In this document: piece after piece, positions 47,853 through 55,980 of the stretch
Numbering within the stretch: the first letter of the stretch is position 1
Layout of the letters: every line of letters starts with the position of its first letter
Virus record (IMG/VR): IMGVR_UViG_3300012936_002638
Coordinates: 1-55,980 of that record
Length of the DNA stretch: 55,980 bases
Strand: one strand, 5' to 3'
DNA from: a virus
Made by a program: the position numbers and the translations under genes
The notes under the pieces: model-generated
The model's input: only the letters and a program-made list of their open reading frames with translations
What the model was told of the DNA's origin: nothing
Databases searched by the model: none

Positions 47853-49072
47853 CCCAAGACTTCAAAAAACATTTTTGCATGGCGCCTTGGACACACATGA
47901 GCGTTTGGCAGAACGGAGATTCGTATCCGTGCTGTATATACCATTGGGACATGCCAGTAGGCAATATAAACACAGCAGGCTTTAAGGGTGTATGGAACAG
48001 TCAAAAAATGCGTGATTTACGATTGCGTATGCTAGGAAATGTAGCCAGTGAAGGTTGTAAAAAATGTATTAACTATGACGAACAAGGTATAATAAGTTAT
48101 AGACACAAGTTTAACACAGAATACGATCATCATTTTAATCTTGTTGAAAGCACTAAAGCAGATGGTACAGTAGACCAAATGAACTTAGCATACTTTGATG
48201 TGCGGTTTAGTAATCTGTGCAATATGAAATGTCGTAGTTGTGGTCCACACTTCAGCAGTAAGTGGGCAGAGGATTACACAGGCAAACCCGAAATAGTACA
48301 AATCAATCATCAAGACATGTGGGAAGAAATAGAAGAAATACTACCTACTATAGAAGAAGTATACTTTACAGGCGGCGAAAGTTTGTTTATGCCACAGCAT
48401 TATAGATTGCTAGATATGCTTATAGAGCGTGGACTCAAACCGAGACTGACATATAACAGCAACGCCACACGCCTTAGTCTTAAAGGCAAACACATTAAAG
48501 ATTATTGGAGTCATTTTGATAAGATTTTTTATTGTGTTAGTTGTGATCAAGTAGGACCTAAAGCTGAATACACAAGAGCAGGACAAAAATGGCAAACTGT
48601 TTTTGACAACCTATGTTACATACGTGATAACTTTGAACACAGTTATGATAAGGGAGTAATCATACAACCTAACCCAACTATTAGCGTTTTAAACATTTTA
48701 GATTTACGTAAAATATTAAACTTTTTGTTTGATAATAACATTCCTACAGATTACGATATAAATCTAAGTAATGTTTTAGTCGGTCCTGAATGGTTAAGTA
48801 TTACTATATTGCCAAAGCATATAAAAGATTTGGCTAAAGAAAATTTATTACTGTTCAAACAAGATGTTGAAAAGCTATACAATGACAAAAAAATATATCA
48901 TCAAAGACGTGACTTTCTTGATGATGGAATAGATAATATTATTAACTTTATGTATAACAGTGATGACACACGTTTGATTCCTAAGTTTAGACAGGAAATG
49001 CAAAAGATAGATAGAGCACGTAGAGAAAACTTTGTATATGTTTTTCCGGAGTTGAAGGATTTGTATGTCTGA
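47849..49072 (+). CDS. radical SAM protein with N-terminal SPASM/twitch-like domain (cluster 1)
   Basis: A 407-residue protein. The N-terminal block KHFCMAPWTHMSVWQNG, SYPCCIYH, then GCKKCINYDEQG should bind an auxiliary iron-sulfur cluster. The core has CNMKCRSC (Cys 124, 128, 131) and YFTGGES (GGE). It starts with TTG overlapping the glycosyltransferase stop. The Cys-rich domain lies before the radical core, whereas SPASM domains normally follow it. It is closely related to the next gene. The substrate is unknown. Confidence 0.85.
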   Translation: MTQDFKKHFCMAPWTHMSVWQNGDSYPCCIYHWDMPVGNINTAGFKGVWNSQKMRDLRLRMLGNVASEGCKKCINYDEQGIISYRHKFNTEYDHHFNLVESTKADGTVDQMNLAYFDVRFSNLCNMKCRSCGPHFSSKWAEDYTGKPEIVQINHQDMWEEIEEILPTIEEVYFTGGESLFMPQHYRLLDMLIERGLKPRLTYNSNATRLSLKGKHIKDYWSHFDKIFYCVSCDQVGPKAEYTRAGQKWQTVFDNLCYIRDNFEHSYDKGVIIQPNPTISVLNILDLRKILNFLFDNNIPTDYDINLSNVLVGPEWLSITILPKHIKDLAKENLLLFKQDVEKLYNDKKIYHQRRDFLDDGIDNIINFMYNSDDTRLIPKFRQEMQKIDRARRENFVYVFPELKDLYV

Positions 49073-50282
49073 AGCGTTAAAAAATAGCAAACATTTTTGT
49101 ATGATGCCTTGGATACATTTACACATGTGGCCTGCTGGTACTACATATCCTTGTTGTATGAGCGATCCTATACACCCTGTAGGAAATACACAAACACAAA
49201 GTCTGCAAGACATATGGAATGGTGAACAGATGCGTGAGCTACGTATGAACATGCTACACGATAAGCCAAGTAAAGAGTGCAGACGTTGTTATGAACTAGA
49301 AGAAAACGGTATGGGTACGTTACGACAAGGTAGTATACGTAATCACGGTGTAAACCATTGGGATAAAGTACATTCAACTGCTGACGATGGCAGTGCTGGT
49401 GATGTTAATATGGCATACATGGATATACGATTTAGTAATCTTTGTAATCTAAAATGTCGTAGTTGCGGACCACAGTTTAGTAGTAGTTGGTTTGAAGATC
49501 ATAAAGCATTACATGGTGACCCAGGACATAAGAAAATATTAAAAGTACGTGAAGACATGCGAAACTTTATGGACGAACTAGAACCATTGTTAGGAGCAGT
49601 TGAACAAGTATATTGGGCAGGAGGAGAACCTCTTATTACAGAAGAACATTATCGTGTGCTTGATAAATGGATTGAAATGGGCAAGCATGATGTTAAAATG
49701 GATTACACTACAAACTTTACTCAAATGTACTATAAGAAGAAAACAGCATTTGAATATTGGAATAAGTTTGAACATGTAAGAGTGGCTGGTAGTATTGATG
49801 CTAATCATGCTAGGGCAGAATACTTGCGTAAAAATATGATATGGTCACAAGTAGTACAAAATAGACGCACTATGTTAGAGCAGTGTCCACATGTATATTT
49901 TGAACTAACCCCCACAGTAAGCGTTTATAACGTGTTAAACCTGCCGGATTTCCACAAAGAGTGGATTGAAGAAGGACTTTTAGAACCTGCAAACCTACGT
50001 ATCAATATTCTACTGGATCCAACGTATATGCGGTTAAGTATATTACCACCCTGGATTAAAGAGCGTGTTATGAGAAGGTATGATGAACACTTAGATTATC
50101 TTAAACAGTTTGAAGAAATCAAAATGGAAAGTATTAGGCAAGATTATAAAAATATTTTGCAGTTTATGGAACAAGATAGAACTAATGAAATAAGAATGTT
50201 TATGTATAAAACACGTAAAACTGATAGTCTTAGAGAAGAAGATGTGTTTCAAGTTTTTCCTGAACTAAGGGAAATAGCGTAA
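49065..50282 (+). CDS. radical SAM protein with N-terminal SPASM/twitch-like domain (cluster 2)
   Basis: A 405-residue paralogue of the preceding protein. KHFCMMPWIHLHMWPAG, TYPCCMSD, ECRRCYELEENG form the N-terminal Cys block, CNLKCRSCGPQFSSSW carries the radical cluster (Cys 127, 131, 134) and YWAGGEP the GGE. The C-terminal part ends in FQVFPELREI, like FVYVFPELKDLY in the first copy, so the tandem arose by duplication. The stop overlaps the next start by one base. Confidence 0.85.
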   Translation: MSEALKNSKHFCMMPWIHLHMWPAGTTYPCCMSDPIHPVGNTQTQSLQDIWNGEQMRELRMNMLHDKPSKECRRCYELEENGMGTLRQGSIRNHGVNHWDKVHSTADDGSAGDVNMAYMDIRFSNLCNLKCRSCGPQFSSSWFEDHKALHGDPGHKKILKVREDMRNFMDELEPLLGAVEQVYWAGGEPLITEEHYRVLDKWIEMGKHDVKMDYTTNFTQMYYKKKTAFEYWNKFEHVRVAGSIDANHARAEYLRKNMIWSQVVQNRRTMLEQCPHVYFELTPTVSVYNVLNLPDFHKEWIEEGLLEPANLRINILLDPTYMRLSILPPWIKERVMRRYDEHLDYLKQFEEIKMESIRQDYKNILQFMEQDRTNEIRMFMYKTRKTDSLREEDVFQVFPELREIA

Positions 50283-52438
50283 TGGGTTTTTTCGAACAAG
50301 CAAAAAAGGATAGGAAAGCACCTGATCGTCCTACGTTTAGCGAAGACAAACATGTTGCTACATTACAAGCTATTGCAAAATATAGTAAGCCTGCCCAAAA
50401 AGGATTAGAAAATCTAGAAATCGAATACAATATAAACAGAACTACAAGACTATGTTTATGTTTGTTACCAGAATGGGATCCAAGTTTTCCTCCTTATAAC
50501 ACAGCAAAGTTAGCAAGTGCGGCAAAACGTGCAGGCTATGCTGTAAAAAGTTTTGACATAAATGTAGAAGCATGGGATAGATATAAAACAGAAAAATGGC
50601 AGATCCCTTTCAACCCTTGGGATCCACTACGTGATTGGCACTGGTTACCTGAACATTACTTTGATGATATACATGAATATTTGCAACCACTACTAGATGA
50701 AAAGATAAAAGAGATTGTAGAGTTTAAGCCAGACGTAGTAGGATTTACATTATACTATTGTAATAATGCACCAACTAGATATATGACGCAAAAAATAAAA
50801 GAACAAATACCAAATGTAACTATTATGGTTGGCGGTCCAAGCACTCATAGTAGTTATTACAAAGGTGATGAGTTATTTGATTATGTTGTTAATGGTGAAG
50901 GTGAACAACCTTTGTTACTAGCATTAGCAAGTATAGAAGGCAAAAAAGGTATACAATACACAGAAAAAGAAACTAGTAAGATTATACGTCAACCTGAAAA
51001 CCAACGTTACAATCTTAGTACACTACCTTTGCCAGATTATAGTGACTTCGACTTTCAAAAGTATAAGTTTCCTAATGGTGCTTTATGTGAAATATCAAGA
51101 GGTTGTATTGCAAAGTGTACTTTCTGTGAAGAAACACACTTTTGGAAATACAGACAACGTAATGCTACAAGCACATTAGATGAGATTGAACATATGTATT
51201 ATGAACATGGCACTAATGTATTTTGGTTTATTGACAGTTTAGTAAATGGCAATCTTAATGAACTACGTGGATTTGTTGTAGGCGTTGCTGAAAAAGGATT
51301 AGATATACATTGGACTGGTTATTGTAGATGTGACGGACGTATGGATTTAGATTTCTATAAGGATTTAAAAGCAGGTGGTTGTGAAGTGCTTAACTATGGC
51401 ATAGAATCAGGCAGTCAAAAAGTTTTAGATCTAATGGATAAAAAAGTTACAGTAGAAGAAATGGAAGCAAACTTCCGTGACGGCTATGCTGTTGGTATAG
51501 ATGCAATGACTAACTGGATAGTAGGCTTTCCAAATGAAGGTTATAAAGAACTAGAAGATACTTTAACTTTTTTATATAGAGTAAAAGATCAAGGATTGAT
51601 TGCTATAAGCCAAGGCACTGGATTCAGTGTAGGTGTAGATACTATTGTTGGACAAAACTTTAACAAGTTTGACTTGTCTCCTTTTTATTATTATGATCAC
51701 TGGATTACAAACGATTATAAACTTAGTATTGTACACAAACTTATAAGAATGAAAACTTTTAGTATTTTTACAGACTTTTTAAACACAGAAAAAATATGTA
51801 GTAAACCTACAAGAAATAATCTGGCGGAAAAGCATTATAAAATAGAGTTACACAATCCTGATAAAGAACTTCAAATAGAATATGATTACGATGACTTTAA
51901 CTATGACATTATACAACCTGGAATCAGCAACTTTGCAGATAGTCTAGTTAACGAGATTTGGCCATTCTTAAGAATAATGTGGCGTACAAGAGGAGGTTAC
52001 ACACTTAATCTAAAGTTTGTCAAAGAATGGGAATACGAAGAATGGGGAGAACGAAATGCGGCTCCTTTAAATGCAGAATACAAGTTTGAAATAGATGATG
52101 CTGGTAACTGGACTGCTGACTTTTGGTGGGATTATCAACAAGACGAATACACTGATTGGAACGACAAGTATTGGATAGAAGATGGCAAAATGAGAATGAG
52201 TCCTGATCCATGGAGCCCTGTTTGGAGTATTATGGACTTCACACGGGATAACAGTAACAGTGTTATACGTGCTAGAAAACTAGCATGGAAAGGTGATGAA
52301 AAGTACAAAGGCAGAGATCCATATAGTGCAACAGATTTAAATGTATTTAGACAGCATGAAAGAGATTTTTTAAGAGCAAGAAATATTGATTTTAGTTTTA
52401 AGTATGACTGGCAAGGAAGTGGTAAATGGACAGTATGA
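50282..52438 (+). CDS. B12-binding-type radical SAM protein (cluster 3)
   Basis: A 718-residue protein. After a helical N-terminus comes a cobalamin-binding-like Rossmann domain (about residues 55-225: SFPPYNTAKLASAAKRAGY, KPDVVGFTLYY, TIMVGGPSTH, YVVNGEGEQPLL). The radical SAM domain follows, with CIAKCTFCEE (Cys 275, 279, 282), LNYGIESGSQ and NWIVGFPNEG. The last 200 residues are Trp/Asp-rich and unfamiliar. No classical D-x-H-x-x-G cobalamin-His motif was seen, so B12 binding may be base-off without that His. Such enzymes often methylate or rearrange unreactive carbons. Confidence 0.85.
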   Translation: MGFFEQAKKDRKAPDRPTFSEDKHVATLQAIAKYSKPAQKGLENLEIEYNINRTTRLCLCLLPEWDPSFPPYNTAKLASAAKRAGYAVKSFDINVEAWDRYKTEKWQIPFNPWDPLRDWHWLPEHYFDDIHEYLQPLLDEKIKEIVEFKPDVVGFTLYYCNNAPTRYMTQKIKEQIPNVTIMVGGPSTHSSYYKGDELFDYVVNGEGEQPLLLALASIEGKKGIQYTEKETSKIIRQPENQRYNLSTLPLPDYSDFDFQKYKFPNGALCEISRGCIAKCTFCEETHFWKYRQRNATSTLDEIEHMYYEHGTNVFWFIDSLVNGNLNELRGFVVGVAEKGLDIHWTGYCRCDGRMDLDFYKDLKAGGCEVLNYGIESGSQKVLDLMDKKVTVEEMEANFRDGYAVGIDAMTNWIVGFPNEGYKELEDTLTFLYRVKDQGLIAISQGTGFSVGVDTIVGQNFNKFDLSPFYYYDHWITNDYKLSIVHKLIRMKTFSIFTDFLNTEKICSKPTRNNLAEKHYKIELHNPDKELQIEYDYDDFNYDIIQPGISNFADSLVNEIWPFLRIMWRTRGGYTLNLKFVKEWEYEEWGERNAAPLNAEYKFEIDDAGNWTADFWWDYQQDEYTDWNDKYWIEDGKMRMSPDPWSPVWSIMDFTRDNSNSVIRARKLAWKGDEKYKGRDPYSATDLNVFRQHERDFLRARNIDFSFKYDWQGSGKWTV

Positions 52439-53643
52439 GTGATACATATTGCGTATATCCTTTTATAAACGTACATACAAACACCGACGGCAGATGCAAA
52501 CTTTGTTGTCACGTTTATAGTGAAGACTACATTCAAGTAGATGGCAAAGATGCTGTGCTTGGCAAAACTGATTGGAACAATATATGGAACAGTCAATACA
52601 TGTTAGATGTAAGGGCAAAAATGTTAGCAGGCATGCAAGTGAAAGAATGCAAACGCTGTATCGAGCATGAAGGGAAAGGTTTACAAAGTAGTAGGCAGTG
52701 GGCAAACGAAAACTATAGAGCACCCATGTTGCATAGCAATCCTACTCACCTGGAACTTCGGCTTGGTAATAAATGTAATCTCAAATGTAATAGTTGCTGG
52801 AGCGTAAGCAGTAATCAAATATATAAAGAACGTAAAAAAATATTAGCAAATGAAACTGTACCTAAATGGTTAGATGATCAATGGCAACACGAAATAAAAA
52901 GTGTAGAAGCATTTGACTATGCTTGGTATGAAACACAAGAGTTTCGTGATTTTGTAGACCAAGTTGCACCAACATTAGAACGTTTGTATATGACAGGTGG
53001 TGAGCCAACTATGATTGATGCTAATCAATATGTGCTTGACAAACTTGTAGAAGCTGGTAACACAAAATGCCACGTTGCTTGGACAACAAATATGACAACT
53101 TGGCCTGAAGGCTTTTATGACAAACTAGATTTTTTTGATAGCAGTGAAATACAGATGAGTATTGACGGTTATGGTAGTCACAATATGTATATCCGTTATC
53201 CAACAGCCTGGAACAAAGTAGAACAAAACTTTGAAAAGGCAATGCGTTTACCGTCTAAAGTTCAGTTGAAGATATATTTTGTATATCAAGCATGGAATGT
53301 ATTTGATGTAGACAGATTAATAAACTGGTTAGAATCAAAACAAACTAGACGTGTAGACTTTGTACCTATATTTTTAGAACATCCGGATCAACTACATAGT
53401 TGTGTTTGGCCAACTGAAATAAAACATAAAATAATAGGCAAGTTGTTCACATTAGATACAACAATGCATAGAGATCCTGTACAAAGAATCATAAACTACA
53501 CACAAAATACCAATAAATATTCACAGCAGAACATTGAAAGAATGAAAGAGTTTATAGCTATTAATGATAGATATCGCAAATATAAATTTGCTGATGTATT
53601 TCCAATGCTAAACTATATATTGGAAGACGTATGCAAAACATAA
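52435..53643 (+). CDS. radical SAM protein with N-terminal SPASM/twitch-like domain (cluster 4)
   Basis: A 402-residue protein started by ATG overlapping the upstream TGA. The N-terminal block TYCVYPFINVHTNTDG, KLCCHVY, ECKRCIEHEGKG is followed by CNLKCNSCWSVSS (Cys 114, 118, 121) and YMTGGEPT. It ends FADVFPMLNYI, the same V-F-P ending as clusters 1 and 2. It belongs to the same paralogous group. Its 3' end overlaps the next gene by 13 bases. Confidence 0.85.
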   Translation: MSDTYCVYPFINVHTNTDGRCKLCCHVYSEDYIQVDGKDAVLGKTDWNNIWNSQYMLDVRAKMLAGMQVKECKRCIEHEGKGLQSSRQWANENYRAPMLHSNPTHLELRLGNKCNLKCNSCWSVSSNQIYKERKKILANETVPKWLDDQWQHEIKSVEAFDYAWYETQEFRDFVDQVAPTLERLYMTGGEPTMIDANQYVLDKLVEAGNTKCHVAWTTNMTTWPEGFYDKLDFFDSSEIQMSIDGYGSHNMYIRYPTAWNKVEQNFEKAMRLPSKVQLKIYFVYQAWNVFDVDRLINWLESKQTRRVDFVPIFLEHPDQLHSCVWPTEIKHKIIGKLFTLDTTMHRDPVQRIINYTQNTNKYSQQNIERMKEFIAINDRYRKYKFADVFPMLNYILEDVCKT

Positions 53644-54623
53644 AGGCTATATTACCTGCCAAAGATAAATGGGTAAGCATTGTATGGCAAGTCAACGATT
53701 GGTGCAACTTTCGTTGCACATATTGTAGTGAATGGAACTGGGCAGGTAGAAATAAAAATGATAGTGATATAGATTTGATTGTTCAAACACTAGAACGTAT
53801 AATGTTGCACTACAAAAATAAAGGCTATCAATATTTTAAACTTTATCTCAGTGGAGGCGAACCTACCTTTTGGAAAGCATTACTACCTGTTGTTGAAAAG
53901 TTTAGAGAAATAGCAGAATGGCCTGGCAGTTGTGTAGGCATAAACACAAACTTCAGTAGGCCATTAAAATGGTGGCATGAGCATCATCATTTGTTCGAAG
54001 ACATTGTTGCAAGCTATCATGCGGAATGGAGCAAAGACGACAAATATATTGATACATATAAATTTTTACAAGATAAGAAAAACTATCTTTGTAGCCGTAT
54101 TATGATGCACCACGACCATTTTGAACAATGCGTTGCATTTGGTGACAGAATAAAGAATGAGTGCGACAACTATATGATTGAGTATGCTCCTGTATATGAC
54201 GAACTACGTCCTAGCACAAGTCCATACTGGTATGAAGAAGAATGGAAAATGGATTTCTTCAAAACAAATAGTACAGTGCAACAGCAAAGTATTCCAATAC
54301 ACAAAGAGCCTAGTTATGCATGGGCTAAAACATGGTTCGAAGATGACACAATAGAACCAATAAACACTAATGGTATTATTACAGAAGGAAAAAACTTCTT
54401 TCAAGGTTGGTTATGTAACATACACGAAAGTTTACATATACATCCTAATGGACAAATACAACAAGCAAGTTGCGGTGTAGGTCCTATAGTAGGCAATATC
54501 GTTAAAGGCGAGTTCAATACAACAATGAGTGATGGAGTGTGGTGTCCAAAAACTCATTGTCATTGTGCCGCAGATTTTAACATCACTAAAGCAAGGCCAG
54601 AGTATGCAGAACAAATTAGATAA
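53631..54623 (+). CDS. radical SAM protein, short form with C-terminal Cys motif (cluster 5)
   Basis: A 330-residue protein of a different subtype. The radical motif lies at the N-terminus (CNFRCTYC, Cys 25, 29, 32), with YLSGGEPTF following. The C-terminal region holds a second Cys group (WLCNIHESLHIHPNG, QASCGVGPIVGN, KTHCHCAAD) in the place usual for SPASM domains. The mixture of N- and C-terminal Cys domains within one operon is notable. The 3' end overlaps the next gene by 20 bases. Confidence 0.83.
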   Translation: MQNIKAILPAKDKWVSIVWQVNDWCNFRCTYCSEWNWAGRNKNDSDIDLIVQTLERIMLHYKNKGYQYFKLYLSGGEPTFWKALLPVVEKFREIAEWPGSCVGINTNFSRPLKWWHEHHHLFEDIVASYHAEWSKDDKYIDTYKFLQDKKNYLCSRIMMHHDHFEQCVAFGDRIKNECDNYMIEYAPVYDELRPSTSPYWYEEEWKMDFFKTNSTVQQQSIPIHKEPSYAWAKTWFEDDTIEPINTNGIITEGKNFFQGWLCNIHESLHIHPNGQIQQASCGVGPIVGNIVKGEFNTTMSDGVWCPKTHCHCAADFNITKARPEYAEQIR

Positions 54624-55941
54624 GTTACCAGAAAAGTTTTGTATGCTTGCAATGCAAGGATTCAGTACACATGCACATGGCAGAACAAGACCTTGTTGTT
54701 TTAGTCGTATAGGTACAAATACTTACATGCCTGGAGTTCAAATACAAGGTATGAAAGAATGGGAACATCACGGTAATAGCAATGCAGAAACATTAGAAGA
54801 TTTTATTAACGATCCCGCAGTTATGAAACTTAGACAAGGACTATTGAAAAATGAAGTACCTGATGGTTGTAAAGGTTGTTTTGAACTAGAGGATCAAGGC
54901 ATAAGAAGTTTTAGACAAACCTGGAACGAAATATACGAACAAGATATAGACACTAGTCTAAAAAACATAAGTGAAGATGGACATTTAGATCCACAAGCAC
55001 TAACATACTTAGATATCAGTTTAGGCAATGTATGTAATCTAAAGTGTCGTAGCTGTAATCCTTGGGCAAGTCATAGGTGGATTGAAGAAGGGCCTACTGT
55101 ACCACATACAGATTGGGATAAAACTGCATATCATATTGCAAAACTTAGCAGTGAAGATCCTTGGTTTGTGAAAGCATTTGCCGAAGGCTGGTATGACGAT
55201 GTTTTACCCAATATTAGAGTTATAAATTTTATAGGTGGCGAACCATTAGTAGTACAAGAACATTATACATGGCTAGAGCATATTATTGATATGGGGCTTG
55301 CAAAACACATAGAACTACATTACAATACAAATGGCACTACAATACCTAAAAGGTTGTTAGATATTTGGGATAAGTTTAGAGGTGTTATATTAAGTTTAAG
55401 TATTGATGCTGTAGGCGACTTAGCATATTATGTAAGGTTTCCTAGTAAGTGGAAAATAATAGATAGGAACATAGAAAAGCTAAAGGAGTTTAGTGCTACA
55501 CGTAAGGGCGTATTAGTGCATACACACGTTACATTGAGCTTGCTTAACCTACATGACTTGCCAAACTTATTAGACTGGTGTAAGAAGCAGTATGATACAT
55601 GGCATTACACACATGATTGGGGAAACTATGGTTATCAAAACTGTTTACCGCATTTCAACATTGTAGAAAATCCAAGATATCTAAATATTAGAAACTTACC
55701 TGATGAGCGTAAAGCATTAATGAATACTATGTTAGAAGAACAACATCAAAGATTTAAAAATGCAAAACTGCCTGAGTGGGAACAATGGGCAGTTGATAAT
55801 ATTATTAGTTTGAAAAATATTTTAAATCAACCTCCAGATGAGGGCGATTGGCAAGTATTCATAGAGAATACACTTGCAAGTGATAAGTTTAGAAATGTAG
55901 ATATAAAAAAGTATATTCCATGGATGGAGAAATATTTTTGA
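54604..55941 (+). CDS. radical SAM protein with N-terminal SPASM/twitch-like domain (cluster 6)
   Basis: A 445-residue protein. ATG 54604 within the end of the previous gene is preferred over an upstream ATG because MQNKLDKLPEKFCML aligns with the other N-termini. The block FCMLAMQGFSTHAHG, RPCCFSR, GCKGCFELEDQG precedes CNLKCRSCNPWASHRW (Cys 144, 148, 151) and FIGGEP. The C-terminus ends DIKKYIPWMEKYF. It is the longest of the paralogous group and is coupled to the SGNH-like start that follows. Confidence 0.85.
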   Translation: MQNKLDKLPEKFCMLAMQGFSTHAHGRTRPCCFSRIGTNTYMPGVQIQGMKEWEHHGNSNAETLEDFINDPAVMKLRQGLLKNEVPDGCKGCFELEDQGIRSFRQTWNEIYEQDIDTSLKNISEDGHLDPQALTYLDISLGNVCNLKCRSCNPWASHRWIEEGPTVPHTDWDKTAYHIAKLSSEDPWFVKAFAEGWYDDVLPNIRVINFIGGEPLVVQEHYTWLEHIIDMGLAKHIELHYNTNGTTIPKRLLDIWDKFRGVILSLSIDAVGDLAYYVRFPSKWKIIDRNIEKLKEFSATRKGVLVHTHVTLSLLNLHDLPNLLDWCKKQYDTWHYTHDWGNYGYQNCLPHFNIVENPRYLNIRNLPDERKALMNTMLEEQHQRFKNAKLPEWEQWAVDNIISLKNILNQPPDEGDWQVFIENTLASDKFRNVDIKKYIPWMEKYF

Positions 55942-55980
55942 AACTTATAAGTTTTGGTGATGAACTCACACTTAATCCTT
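55938..55980 (+). CDS. start of an SGNH-hydrolase-like gene (partial)
   Basis: A TTG codon overlapping the last stop (TTGA) opens a frame reading MKLISFGDELTLNP, cut by the window end. LISFGDELT resembles the GDS block of SGNH proteins and the start of the protein at 40995 (NLISFGCSHTWG). Only 14 residues are visible. Confidence 0.5.
   Translation, partial: MKLISFGDELTLNP

Noticed and set aside
1-55980. A bacterial chromosome segment rather than a phage
   Set aside because: Metabolic enzymes could suggest this, but no ribosomal operon or housekeeping context is seen. Gene overlaps, T4 late boxes, phage-type small genes, the tRNA cluster and shortened enzymes all fit a large marine phage better. 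A structural gene outside the window would settle it.

Overview
This AT-rich window (roughly one third G+C by eye) reads as part of the genome of a large marine T4-superfamily myovirus, most like the pelagimyophages of SAR11 and related marine bacteria. The evidence is indirect, because no capsid, tail or replication gene lies in the window. It rests on: near-total coding density with ATGA/TTGA/TAATG overlaps; long single-strand gene runs; exact T4-type late promoter boxes (TATAAATA) in the rare gaps; a six-gene tRNA cluster; and marine-myovirus genes such as Hsp20, ClpS, bS21, heme oxygenase, T4-type Dam, an SleB-type lysin, holin-like proteins and 2OG oxygenases. The aa3-oxidase subunit IV-like protein hints at an alphaproteobacterial host, which is inference only.

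Layout. 1-4.5 kb: a central-carbon and nucleotide operon (compact PEP carboxykinase, HAD protein, dihydroorotate dehydrogenase-like protein, GAPDH, class I FBP aldolase, phosphoribosyltransferase). 4.5-9.5 kb: envelope and electron-transfer genes (COX IV-like protein, pseudoazurin, DoxX-like protein, a beta-barrel protein) and a thermonuclease. 9.5-17 kb: lysin, long coiled-coil membrane protein, ribosomal protein bS21, GMP reductase, Hsp20, ClpS, heme oxygenase. 17-23.5 kb: a radical SAM protein, a nuclease-like protein and a curli-type module (CsgF, CsgG, two curlin-repeat proteins, a FecR-domain protein, a Fis-type HTH regulator). 23.5-27 kb: membrane proteins, a CHASE2-adenylyl cyclase and an alpha/beta hydrolase. 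27.2-29.4 kb (minus): small proteins, holin-like proteins and a glycosyltransferase-like protein. 29.5-39.5 kb: AbrB-like protein, initiation factor IF-1, metallopeptidase, Dam, SIS and CMP-sugar synthetase, ClpP, two 2OG-oxygenase-like proteins. 39.5-42.7 kb (minus): aminotransferase, 2OG oxygenase, SGNH-like and amidinotransferase genes. 42.7-43.2 kb: tRNAs for Trp, Tyr, Cys, Gly, Leu and Met/Ile. 43.3-46.7 kb: nucleotidyltransferase and ligase-like genes. 46.7-56 kb: a glycosyltransferase-like gene followed by six consecutive radical SAM genes, then the start of an SGNH-like gene.

How it fits together (inference). The window looks like accessory genome for reprogramming the host: carbon flow (PEPCK, GAPDH, FBA), purine and pyrimidine pools (GuaC, DHODH-like, PRTase), translation (IF-1, bS21, tRNAs), proteolysis (ClpS, ClpP, Hsp20), respiration (pseudoazurin, COX IV-like, heme oxygenase), second messengers (cyclase) and the cell surface (curli, beta-barrel protein, sugar and radical-SAM enzymes). 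The most striking points are the tandem radical SAM cluster, the curli module with its own divergent late promoters and Fis-type regulator, the membrane nucleotidyl cyclase, the catalytically complete but shortened PEPCK, virus-encoded IF-1, and near-complete absence of the pentamer GCWGC, visible in how alanine-alanine codon pairs are spelled.

No intergenic stretch exceeds 300 bases; the longest gaps (6376-6518, 20528-20634, 42676-42747) hold promoters, hairpins or tRNA leader sequence. No insertion sequence, CRISPR array or origin was seen.
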